NCBI RefSeq assembly: GCF_013464915.1
Contig: NZ_RAVT01000018.1
Span: 1 to 37,937, forward strand
DNA: 37,937 bases
DNA from: Stenotrophomonas maltophilia
Lineage (GTDB): Bacteria; Pseudomonadota; Gammaproteobacteria; Xanthomonadales; Xanthomonadaceae
Direction: 5' to 3'
Notes under the pieces: generated by a model
Database searches by the model: none
The model's input: the letters and a program-made list of their open reading frames with translations, nothing else
Told to the model about the DNA's origin: nothing
Translations under genes and position numbers: made by a program
In this document: one piece after another, positions 30,632-37,937 of the stretch
Numbering within the stretch: the stretch's first letter is position 1
How the letters are laid out: each line of letters starts with the position of its first letter

Positions 30632-32677
30632 TCAGAAGCGCGCGGTCATGCTCAGGAAGTAGCTGCGCCCGGCCACGAAGTAGTCGGTGGAGCCTTCCGC
30701 ATACAGCTTCTTGTCGGCCAGGTTGCTGACGCCGCCGCGCAGGGTCAGTACCTCGTTGACATTCCAGGCCGCGGTCAGGTCATACAGGGTGTAGGCCTTG
30801 AGGAAGGTCGTCGCCGTGCCGGTCTGCTTGCCGGTGTACTGCGCCGACAGGCTGCTGGAAAACACCGTGTTCGGCGTCCAGTCCAGCGACGAGTAGCCCG
30901 AGAACTCCGGCGTATCGATCAGGTTCCTGCCGGTGGTCAGGTTCTTGGCTTCCTTCATCCAGGTCGCCGAGGTGCGCCAGCGCCAGTGCTCGCCGAAGCG
31001 GAAATTGAGGTTGCCTTCCATGCCGCTGGTGCGCGCGCGCTGCACGTTGCTCATGCGCGTCCACCAGATGCCGTTGAACCTGCCCAGCGGTGCGTACTCG
31101 ATCTTGTTCCTGAAGTCGGTATGGAAATAGGTCAGGCCGGCATCGACCAGGTCGTTGTCGAAGCTGATGCCGATCTCGCGGTTGGTGCTGGTCTCCGGGT
31201 CCAGGTCCGGGTTGCCGGCCATGTAGCAGCCGCCGCGGGTATAGCCCAACGGGATCAGCGAGGTGCAGCCACGACCGCCGGACTGGGTGGCGGCGGTGGC
31301 GGAGTTCTCGGTCAGGCTGGGGGCGCGGAAGCCCTTGGAAACGCCACCGCGGATGGTCCATTGCTCGGCCGGATGCCAGACCAGGTAGGCGCGCGGGCTG
31401 ACATGGCCACCGAACTTCTCATGGTGGTCCAGGCGCGCGCCCAGGGTCAGCGCCAGGGTGCGGTGCAGCTTCAGTTCGTCTTCGACGAACAGGGCCCAGG
31501 TATCCACTTCCAGATCGGAGCCGCTGACGGCATTGCCGGCATAGTCGATCGGCGCGCGGCCGATGGTGTCGGTGTTGGTCAGCTCCTGGCGCTTCCACTG
31601 GCCACCCACGGCGAACTGGTGTTCAACGCCGAGGGTGAACGGCGTGGTCAGGCTGCCCTCGATGATCGTATCGGTCGCTTCGGAACGGCCGGTAGCACCG
31701 ATGTCGTTCTTGTACTCGGTCCAGTACGCACTGATCTTCGAATTGCCGAAGCGCCACTTGCCATCGTGGTTGAGCGCCAGCGAGCTGCGCTTGAGTTCGC
31801 TGGCACCCCAGGCGCCTTCGTCCTGCTTTTCCAGCGAGGCGTCGATGAAGGCCTGCTGCACGCCATGGCCGGCTTCCAGCGACAGTTCCTGCGCGTCGCT
31901 CAGCTTCCACTGCAGCAACGCGTCGACATTGCGATCCTTCTCGCCGGCGTAGGCGTTGCCGTAGACACCACCGTTGGACTGGTCCGAGTCGCGGCGCATG
32001 CTGTTGGCACCGATGCGCAGGCCGAAGCGCTCGCCGAGCGGGCCGGAGAAGGTGGCGCCGATCTGCTGGGTGTCACCGCGCTTGTCATCGCCGGGGCGGG
32101 TATAGCTGTGCGTGGCGCTGCCGTTCCATTCGTCGCCGATGCGCCGGGTGATGATGTTGATCACGCCGCCCATCGCATCGGAGCCATACAGCGACGACAT
32201 CGGCCCGCGCACCACTTCGATGCGCTCGATCTGGTCGGGCGAAATCCAGTTCAGATCCTGGCGGCCCAGGTCTGGCCGGTAGTTGGTCGACGCCGAGCTG
32301 CCCATGCGCTTGCCGTCCACCAGCACCAGCGTGTAGTTGGACGGCATGCCGCGCAGCTTGATCTTGGACTGCTCGCCGACGGCGCTGAGGCCGCCGGTCA
32401 CGCCGGGCACGCGGCTGAGCAGGGTGGCCAGGTCGTGCACCGGCTGGCGCGCGATGTCCTCGCGGCTGATCACGCTGATGCTGGCCGGGGCATCCTTGAT
32501 CCATTGCTGGTTGCCCGAGGCGGTGACCACCACGGTATCCAGATCCTTGGTGGAGGCATCGGCGCTGGCCTCTGCGGCGGCAAGGCCGGGCACGGTCAGC
32601 AGGCAGGCGGTGGCCAGGGCACTGGCCAGGCGGGTGCGCGACAGGCGCGCGGAACGGGAACGGAACAGCTGGGACAT
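30632..32677 (-). CDS. TonB-dependent outer-membrane siderophore receptor
   Basis: I choose the ATG at 32677 (MSQLFRSRSA), giving 681 residues; an ATG four codons upstream is the alternative. A signal peptide ends near GLAAAEA (about residue 36). A TonB box (DTVVVTA) is at about 47-53, then a plug with RQPVHDLATLLSRVPGVTGG and RIEVVRGPMSSLYGSDAMGGVINI, both typical of FepA/CirA-type receptors. The barrel ends with the C-terminal SMTARF. A disulfide loop around CTSLIP and GGCYM matches catecholate receptors. It imports a ferric siderophore, most likely catecholate, using TonB energy; substrate is inference. A possible Fur site lies about 155 bases upstream. Confidence 0.93.
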   Translation of the reverse strand: MSQLFRSRSARLSRTRLASALATACLLTVPGLAAAEASADASTKDLDTVVVTASGNQQWIKDAPASISVISREDIARQPVHDLATLLSRVPGVTGGLSAVGEQSKIKLRGMPSNYTLVLVDGKRMGSSASTNYRPDLGRQDLNWISPDQIERIEVVRGPMSSLYGSDAMGGVINIITRRIGDEWNGSATHSYTRPGDDKRGDTQQIGATFSGPLGERFGLRIGANSMRRDSDQSNGGVYGNAYAGEKDRNVDALLQWKLSDAQELSLEAGHGVQQAFIDASLEKQDEGAWGASELKRSSLALNHDGKWRFGNSKISAYWTEYKNDIGATGRSEATDTIIEGSLTTPFTLGVEHQFAVGGQWKRQELTNTDTIGRAPIDYAGNAVSGSDLEVDTWALFVEDELKLHRTLALTLGARLDHHEKFGGHVSPRAYLVWHPAEQWTIRGGVSKGFRAPSLTENSATAATQSGGRGCTSLIPLGYTRGGCYMAGNPDLDPETSTNREIGISFDNDLVDAGLTYFHTDFRNKIEYAPLGRFNGIWWTRMSNVQRARTSGMEGNLNFRFGEHWRWRTSATWMKEAKNLTTGRNLIDTPEFSGYSSLDWTPNTVFSSSLSAQYTGKQTGTATTFLKAYTLYDLTAAWNVNEVLTLRGGVSNLADKKLYAEGSTDYFVAGRSYFLSMTARF

Positions 32678-33172
32678 GACGGCTTCCATCGGAGGAGGGG
32701 GACCGGATGGAAGCAACGGGCGCACGCAGACACGCAGGCAGGCCCCCCTTCCATGGGTCGTAGGGCGCACGGTTCGGGCCGGCGCAGCTGGGTGGGTCTC
32801 AGCCGTTCGGAAGACGGTGACCTGCCTGGTTAATGAAATGATAACCGTTCGCGTTTGTTACGATCCAGTACCCGGTGTCACGAAGTGACATCCCGCTGCG
32901 CGGCACGCCATCGCCTGCTGTTTGCTGAATGGGGATAAATCCCGGCGTAGACCTTCGCACTCGGCTTACATCCGGCGCCCTAGACTGGGCCGCATTTTCG
33001 ATTCCGCCCCGTTGGAGATCGTGTGGGTTCCGGTAGTGACAGACAGCGACTGTGCGGCCAAGGGCCGGCACAGCCAGGACAAGTGCGGGCGCCGGGAAGG
33101 CGCGCCGGGAACCTTCGCGCATGCAGCCCGGCCGGGACGGCCGGCCATGCCGACCGTGGGGAGTAAGCGGTG
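32678..33172. other. 495-bp divergent intergenic region
   Basis: This stretch separates the TonB receptor (leftward) from opgH (rightward). It holds the candidate Fur box and GGGAT-AA-ATCCC, a small dyad near 32933. I see no small gene. Promoters for both genes should be here, but I could not fix their exact sites. Confidence 0.4.
32831..32852 (-). promoter_or_regulatory. Candidate Fur box upstream of the receptor
   Basis: On the minus strand the segment contains AACGGTTATCATTTCATTA, which resembles the ATCATT-rich half of the 19-bp Fur consensus with one gap. It lies in the promoter region of a siderophore receptor, where such sites are common. The match is imperfect and only suggestive. 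Confidence 0.4.
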
Positions 33173-35098
33173 ATGGGGGGTCAAACCATCCACGCGGAAG
33201 CGGATGCGCCCCGGCTCGACGCCGGCTGGGCGCTGCTGCCCGACGAATCACCGCTGCCGATGCCCGAACAGACCCTGCGCGAAGGCGCGTTGAAGGTCCG
33301 TCGGCACCGTACCTCGCCACGCCTGATCGGCCTGCGCCGGTTCTACATCTTCGGCGGCACCCTGGCCATGACCGCCATCGCCACCCGCATGATGTGGCGG
33401 GTGCTGTCGGCCAATGGCATCAGCGTGCTGGAAGCCTGCCTGCTGGTGCTGTTTGTCGGCCTGTTCGCCTGGATCGCGCTGTCCTTTGCCAGCGCCGTGG
33501 CCGGCTTCCTGACCGCCGTGTTCGACCGCGGCTATCGCCTCGGCATCGACCCGGACAAGCCGCTGCCGACCGTGCACAGCCGCACCGCGCTGCTGATGCC
33601 GACCTACAACGAGGATCCGCGCCGACTGCTGGCGGGCCTGCAGGCGATCTACGAGTCGGTGGCCGCCACCGGCCAGCTCGAACGCTTCGACTTCTTCGTG
33701 CTCAGCGATACCCGGCGCGAGGACATCGCACGCGCCGAGGAGCAGGTATTCGCCGAACTGCGCGACCGCGTGCCGGACGGGCAGACGCGGCTGTTCTACC
33801 GCCGCCGTGGCGACAACAGCGGGCGCAAGGCCGGCAACATCGCCGACTGGGTGCGCCGCTTCGGTGGCGCCTACCCGCAGATGCTGATCCTGGACGCCGA
33901 CAGCCTGATGACCGGCGACAGCATCGTGCGCCTGGTGGCCGGCATGGAACACAACGCCGATGTCGGCCTGATCCAGACCCTGCCGTCGGTGATCGGTGGC
34001 CGCACCCTGTTCGCCCGCATGCAGCAGTTCGGCGGTCGCGTGTACGGCCCGGTGATCGCCCGTGGGGTGGCCTGGTGGCACGGCGCCGAGAGCAACTACT
34101 GGGGCCACAACGCGATCATCCGCACCCGCGCCTTCGCCGACCACGCCGGCCTGCCGGCGCTGCCGGGGCGCAAGCCGTTCGGCGGCCACGTGCTCAGCCA
34201 TGATTTCGTCGAAGCGGCGCTGATGCGGCGTGGCGGTTGGGCTGCGCACATGGTGCCGTACCTGGGTGGCAGCTATGAAGAAGGTCCGCCGACGCTGACC
34301 GACCTGCTGGTGCGCGACCGCCGCTGGTGCCAGGGCAACCTGCAGCACGGCAAGGTGGTCGGCAGCCGCGGCCTGCACTGGATCAGCCGCACGCACATGC
34401 TGATCGGCATCGGCCACTATTTCACCGCGCCGATGTGGGCGATGCTGATGCTGATCGGCATCGCCATTCCGCTGTTCCAGGAAGGCATCGACTTCAACGC
34501 CCTGCTGCACCTGTCGCCCAGCGTGTACTGGCGTGCCCAGGATGAGGAACAGGTGGTACGCCTGTTCGCCGCCACCATGGCGGTGCTGCTGCTGCCCAAG
34601 GTGCTGGGCTACCTGGCGATGCTGCTGGACCCGGTCGACCGCCGCGGCTGCGGCGGTGCGATCCGTGCGTTCGTGTCGATGCTGGTGGAGACCGTGCTGG
34701 CCGCGCTGATGGCGCCGGTGGTGATGTACGTGCAGTCGCGCGGCGTGGCCGAAGTGTTGTCCGGCCGCGATTCCGGCTGGGACGCACAGCAGCGTGACGA
34801 CGGCGGCATCTCGTGGCTGGCCCTGGTCCGCGGCTACGGTGGCCTGGGTGTGTTCGGCGCCTTCATGGGCCTGCTGGCCTGGGCGGTATCGCCGTCGCTG
34901 GCGGCGTGGATGGCGCCGGTGGTGATCGGCATGGTGCTGGCGGTGCCGGTGGTGGCGCTGACCTCCTCGCGTGGCCCGGGTGCCTTCCTGCACCGTCTTG
35001 GCCTGCTCGATATCCCCGAGGAGAACATCCCGCCGCCGGTGCTGGTGCGTGCGGCGCAACTGCGCCGGGAAGCAGCCGAGCAACCGCCGCTGTACTGA
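33173..35098 (+). CDS. opgH: Glucans biosynthesis glucosyltransferase H
   Basis: The ATG at 33173 has a GGGGAG site and gives 641 residues, shorter than E. coli OpgH but normal for the Xanthomonas HrpM type. It is a membrane-embedded GT2 family enzyme that polymerises glucose from UDP-glucose into periplasmic glucan. Key motifs are D179 (VLSDT), D241-x-D243 (ILDADS), D344 (LSHDF) and the product-binding R/QxxRW-type RDRRWCQGN at 381-389. Two membrane spans precede the catalytic domain (around residues 57-120) and about five follow ([12 protein letters not shown] onwards). No opgG or opgD gene is adjacent, as in other members of this family of bacteria. Osmoregulated glucans affect envelope stress and host interaction. 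Confidence 0.95.
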   Translation: MGGQTIHAEADAPRLDAGWALLPDESPLPMPEQTLREGALKVRRHRTSPRLIGLRRFYIFGGTLAMTAIATRMMWRVLSANGISVLEACLLVLFVGLFAWIALSFASAVAGFLTAVFDRGYRLGIDPDKPLPTVHSRTALLMPTYNEDPRRLLAGLQAIYESVAATGQLERFDFFVLSDTRREDIARAEEQVFAELRDRVPDGQTRLFYRRRGDNSGRKAGNIADWVRRFGGAYPQMLILDADSLMTGDSIVRLVAGMEHNADVGLIQTLPSVIGGRTLFARMQQFGGRVYGPVIARGVAWWHGAESNYWGHNAIIRTRAFADHAGLPALPGRKPFGGHVLSHDFVEAALMRRGGWAAHMVPYLGGSYEEGPPTLTDLLVRDRRWCQGNLQHGKVVGSRGLHWISRTHMLIGIGHYFTAPMWAMLMLIGIAIPLFQEGIDFNALLHLSPSVYWRAQDEEQVVRLFAATMAVLLLPKVLGYLAMLLDPVDRRGCGGAIRAFVSMLVETVLAALMAPVVMYVQSRGVAEVLSGRDSGWDAQQRDDGGISWLALVRGYGGLGVFGAFMGLLAWAVSPSLAAWMAPVVIGMVLAVPVVALTSSRGPGAFLHRLGLLDIPEENIPPPVLVRAAQLRREAAEQPPLY

Positions 35099-35148
35099 TC
35101 CCCATGTGCCAGCGGCATAATGCGGCTCGAACTTGAAGGAGCCGCATC

Positions 35149-35808
35149 ATGCTGCAAACGGTGGAACAGGAAACCGGCGCCTCGCCGCAGTGGTCGGTGA
35201 TCTGGCTGCACGGCCTCGGTGCCGACGGCCATGACTTCGCGCCGATCGTGCCGGAACTGGTGCGCCCGCACTGGCCGGCGTTGCGCTTCGTGTTCCCGCA
35301 TGCACCGGTGCGGCCGATCACGATCAACAACGGCGTGCCGATGCGCGGCTGGTACGACATCGTCGGCATGGACTTCCGCTCGCGTGCCGACATGGCCGGC
35401 GTACAGGAATCGGTGCAGCAGCTGGACGCGCTGATCGCACGCGAGATCGAGCGCGGCATTGCGCCGGAGAAGATCTTCCTGGCCGGCTTCTCGCAGGGCG
35501 GGGCAATCATCCTCACCGCTGCACTGTCGCGCACCGCGCCGCTGGCCGGCCTGATTGCACTGTCCACCTACCTGCCCGAAGCCGAGAGCGCCAAGCGCGT
35601 TGATGGTGCCGTGCAGGTGTCGGTGTTCATGGCCCATGGCAGCAGCGACCCGGTGATTCCGCAGGCGGTGGCCGTACACAGCGCGCAGGCATTGCAGGCG
35701 CTGGGCCTGGAAGTGGAATGGCACAGCTACCCGATGGCCCACCAGGTCTGCGCCGAAGAGATCCAGGCACTGGGTGACTGGCTGCAGGAACGGCTGGGCG
35801 CCGCCTGA
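35149..35808 (+). CDS. Carboxylesterase, phospholipase/carboxylesterase family
   Basis: The 219-residue enzyme has AAGGAG eight bases before its ATG. It is an alpha/beta hydrolase with the family opening VIWLHGLGADGHDF, the nucleophile elbow GFSQGG (S115), the acid D167 (SSDPVIP) and the histidine H198 (PMAHQVC). Such cytosolic enzymes hydrolyse short-chain esters and lysophospholipids. It ends three bases before the sensor kinase gene, so all three downstream genes may share a transcript. No signal peptide is seen. Confidence 0.95.
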   Translation: MLQTVEQETGASPQWSVIWLHGLGADGHDFAPIVPELVRPHWPALRFVFPHAPVRPITINNGVPMRGWYDIVGMDFRSRADMAGVQESVQQLDALIAREIERGIAPEKIFLAGFSQGGAIILTAALSRTAPLAGLIALSTYLPEAESAKRVDGAVQVSVFMAHGSSDPVIPQAVAVHSAQALQALGLEVEWHSYPMAHQVCAEEIQALGDWLQERLGAA

Positions 35809-35811
35809 GCC

Positions 35812-36855
35812 ATGTCTCCGGCCAGCACGCCGCCGTGGATGCCGGAACTGTGCCGCCTGCCGCGGCTGGCGGCGATGCTCGGCCTGGCCGAGCTGGTGGT
35901 GGTGGTGCTGGCGTTGGCGCCCGATGGCAGCCGTCACTGGACCTTCGGCGAACTGTTGTCGGCCAGTGGCTTCGCGCTGTGGCTTGCGCTGGCGGTGACC
36001 GCCAGCCTGTGCCTGCTGCGGCAGGCACTGTCGAGGCTGCCGCAGGTGCTGGGCGCCGTCGCGGCGATCGTGCTGGCGACCCTGATCGCGGTGGTCTGTG
36101 CCGGCATCGTGCATGCGCTGTACGCGGTACTGGGCGACAACTTCGCCCGTGGCATCAGCTTCTGGCGCTTCACCCTCGGCAGTGCGGCAACCACGGCACT
36201 GATCGCCGCGCTGGCCTTGCGCTACTTCTATGTGAGCGATCGCTGGGCCGCGCAGGTGCAGGCCAACGCGCGTGCCCAGGCCGACGCGCTGCAGGCGCGG
36301 ATCCGCCCGCATTTCCTGTTCAACAGCATGAACCTGATCGCCAGCCTGCTGCATCGCGATCCGGCCGTGGCCGAACGCGCGGTGCTGGATCTGTCCGATC
36401 TGTTCCGTGCTGCCCTGGGCGCAGGTGAGGGCGACTCCACCCTGCGTGACGAATGCGAGCTGGCCGAACGCTATCTGTCGATAGAATCGCTGCGCCTCGG
36501 CGAGCGCCTGCAGGTGCGCTGGCAACGCGATGAGCCGCTGCCGTGGGACCTGCCACTGCCGAGGCTGGTACTGCAGCCGCTGGTGGAAAACGCAGTGCTG
36601 CATGGCATTTCACGCCTGCCCGAGGGCGGCACCATCGAATTGCAGCTGGTGCGCGAAGGCAGTGAGCTGCAGATCCGCGTGCGCAATCCCGCGCCCGATC
36701 CGCAGACGCCGGGGTTGGCGCTGGCGCGTGGTGCCGGCCATGCCCAGCACAGCATCGGTCATCGGCTTGCCTGGCGCTTCGGCAGCGCCGCGCGGATGAC
36801 GGCTGGCTGGAGCGAGGGCTACTATGCCTGCCAGGTGACAGTGCCGATCCAGTGA
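35812..36855 (+). CDS. LytS/AlgZ-type sensor histidine kinase
   Basis: The 347-residue protein has four membrane spans in its first 140 residues, with no large periplasmic domain. Then follows the phosphoacceptor region QARIRPHFLFNSMNLIASLLHRDP (H167), characteristic of the His_kinase (PF06580) group, and an ATPase domain with VLQPLVENAVLHG (N-box) and a shortened GxG region. Together with the next gene it forms a two-component pair of the AlgZ/AlgR (LytS/LytTR) type. The stimulus is unknown. It starts four bases after the esterase stop and ends 10 bases before the regulator. Confidence 0.92.
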   Translation: MSPASTPPWMPELCRLPRLAAMLGLAELVVVVLALAPDGSRHWTFGELLSASGFALWLALAVTASLCLLRQALSRLPQVLGAVAAIVLATLIAVVCAGIVHALYAVLGDNFARGISFWRFTLGSAATTALIAALALRYFYVSDRWAAQVQANARAQADALQARIRPHFLFNSMNLIASLLHRDPAVAERAVLDLSDLFRAALGAGEGDSTLRDECELAERYLSIESLRLGERLQVRWQRDEPLPWDLPLPRLVLQPLVENAVLHGISRLPEGGTIELQLVREGSELQIRVRNPAPDPQTPGLALARGAGHAQHSIGHRLAWRFGSAARMTAGWSEGYYACQVTVPIQ

Positions 36856-36865
36856 GGGGACGATC

Positions 36866-37597
36866 GTGAGGGTAGTCATCGCCGATGACGAACCGCTGGC
36901 GCGCGAGCGCCTGCGCAGCCTGCTGGCGGCGCAGGACGGCGTGGATGTGGTGGCCGAGGCCGGCAACGGCGAGCAGGCCCTGCATGCGTGCGCGGAGCTG
37001 CAGCCGGACCTGGTCCTGCTGGACATCGCGATGCCCGGGCTGGACGGCCTGGAGGCGGCGCGCCATCTGGCCAGCTTCGAACCGCGCCCGGCGGTGGTGT
37101 TCTGCACCGCTTACGACGCGCACGCCCTGTCGGCGTTTGAAGCGGCGGCGATCGATTACCTGATGAAGCCGGTCCGCGCCGAGCGCCTGGCCGCGGCGAT
37201 CGCACGTGCACGCACGTTCCTGGCCGGCCGTGATGGCCAACCGCAGGGCAGCGGCGGGCAGCAGGCGCGCAGCATGCTGTGCGCACGCCTGCGTGGCAGC
37301 CTGCGGCTGATCCCGCTGGACGACATCCACTACCTGCAGGCCGAAGAGAAGTACGTGGTGGTGCATCATGCGCGCGGCGAAGACCTGATCGAGGAGTCGC
37401 TGAAATCGCTGGAGGAGGAATTCGCCAGCCGTTTCATCCGCATCCATCGCAACTGCCTGGTGGCGCGCCACGAACTGGTCGAACTGCGCCGTGGTACTGG
37501 CGGGCAGGTGCAGGCGGTACTGCGGCATGGCAAGCAGCCGCTGGAGGTCAGCCGCCGCTGCGTGGCGACGCTGAAGCAGGAACTGCGGCACCTGTGA
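36866..37597 (+). CDS. LytTR-family response regulator (AlgR-like)
   Basis: The start is a GTG with GAGGGGA upstream; the protein has 243 residues. The receiver domain contains the acidic pair D7/D8, phospho-acceptor D53 (VLLDIAMPG), conserved Thr (FCTAYD) and Lys (YLMKPV). The C-terminal part is a LytTR DNA-binding domain: LIPLDDIHYLQAEEKYVVVH, then LKSLEEEFASRFIRIHRNCLVAR. This domain binds direct repeats in promoters using a beta-fold rather than a helix-turn-helix. In relatives it controls motility, fimbriae or exopolysaccharide. It is co-transcribed with the kinase. Confidence 0.94.
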   Translation: MRVVIADDEPLARERLRSLLAAQDGVDVVAEAGNGEQALHACAELQPDLVLLDIAMPGLDGLEAARHLASFEPRPAVVFCTAYDAHALSAFEAAAIDYLMKPVRAERLAAAIARARTFLAGRDGQPQGSGGQQARSMLCARLRGSLRLIPLDDIHYLQAEEKYVVVHHARGEDLIEESLKSLEEEFASRFIRIHRNCLVARHELVELRRGTGGQVQAVLRHGKQPLEVSRRCVATLKQELRHL

Positions 37598-37937
37598 GGG
37601 TTCCGCGCGGCCTGCGGCCGCGACTGCTTACAGATCAACATCAAGATCAAGATCAACAGCAGGTTGGTCGGCTCGTTGTTCTTACGTGCTGGGTCGGGCC
37701 GGGGTGGGGTGGCGGGACACGCTGTAAACCCATCCATGGGGGCTCGATGGCGCCTTGCACGTGTGCGCAATCCTGCGCACACGGCAAGACCGGGGTTGGG
37801 CGTCCTGCCCAACCCGCCCGAGGCATGCCTCGGGCCCATGGCGCCAACGGTCCCGCCCGCCCATCCCGCCTCACCCTCACGAACTTCCCGGTGACGGACA
37901 GCAAGAGCATTGGTGTTATCGGCTTGGAAAGAGGGGT
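37598..37937. other. Gene-free stretch with structured repeat and GATCAA-rich segment
   Basis: No gene is supported in these 340 bases. The segment 37633-37660 is a short irregular tandem of GATCAA units. The rest contains three hairpins closed by an outer stem (37748-37846). It is probably the end of the two-component operon followed by an intergenic repeat element. Confidence 0.5.
37748..37846. repeat. Multi-hairpin structured element (three stems plus closing stem)
   Basis: Outer arms TGGCGCC (37748-37754) and GGCGCCA (37840-37846) can pair. Inside are GTGTGCGCA/TGCGCACAC (37761-37782), GGGTTGGGC/GCCCAACCC (37793-37815) and the perfect palindrome CCCGAGGCATGCCTCGGG (37817-37834). Each stem is perfect. 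The whole can fold as a cloverleaf-like RNA or DNA. It may be an intergenic repeat family or a regulatory RNA. Confidence 0.6.

Noticed and set aside
1-37937. GTAG-type REP (SMAG) palindromes expected in Stenotrophomonas maltophilia
   Set aside because: I looked for GTAG followed by a short GC palindrome in intergenic stretches and found none that convinced me.

Overview
The window looks like a chromosomal segment of Stenotrophomonas (or a close Xanthomonadaceae relative). Most of it is GC-rich and tightly packed. The gene set fits that group: an S8 subtilase autotransporter, a stand-alone OpgH/HrpM-type glucosyltransferase, an Xrv-like H-NS protein, a LytS/LytTR (AlgZ/AlgR-like) pair and many AraC/TetR/MarR-controlled accessory genes. 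The genus is inferred from protein style and gene content, not from a marker gene.

Region A (1 to about 9,990) is an accessory island with visibly lower GC. It holds a small membrane protein, a DUF3313-like lipoprotein and a non-coding stretch with repeats. Then comes a leftward Tn7-like transposition operon: tnsAB (TnsA endonuclease and TnsB DDE transposase fused), tnsC (AAA+ ATPase) and tniQ. Upstream of the operon are a small HTH-like gene with its own terminator, a 93-nt tRNA-like gene with an abnormally long variable region and a UAU anticodon, a TIR-like (PF10137-type) protein resembling a defence effector, and a one-domain DUF1508 protein. No cas gene, CRISPR array or other Tn7 target-selector gene is present. 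I could not define the transposon ends.

Region B (9,990 to 17,500) returns to host-like composition. It contains an internally duplicated hypothetical protein; an alpha/beta hydrolase divergent from a GlxA-type AraC regulator; a DoxX protein; an H-NS-family protein; a small membrane protein with a CPYC motif; a glutathione S-transferase and an AraC regulator; an EamA exporter; a 41-residue single-span membrane peptide; and a DUF2383/PA2169-type four-helix protein.

Region C (17,500 to 30,600) contains the large autotransporter protease, a secreted six-cysteine peptide, a VOC protein, a TetR/MFS drug-efflux pair with a 37-bp palindromic operator, a KGG-motif protein, a MarR regulator divergent from an S41-type protease across a 26-bp palindrome, an NAD(P)-dependent epimerase, a large chemoreceptor, a DUF2628 protein and a 57-residue protein.

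Region D (30,600 to 37,937) contains a catecholate-type TonB-dependent receptor with a possible Fur site, opgH, a carboxylesterase and a LytS-type kinase/LytTR regulator pair. It ends in a 340-bp non-coding stretch that folds into three hairpins closed by an outer stem.

The parts most likely to be new are in region A: the TnsAB-TnsC-TniQ element without an obvious targeting module, and beside it the odd tRNA-like RNA and the TIR-like effector.
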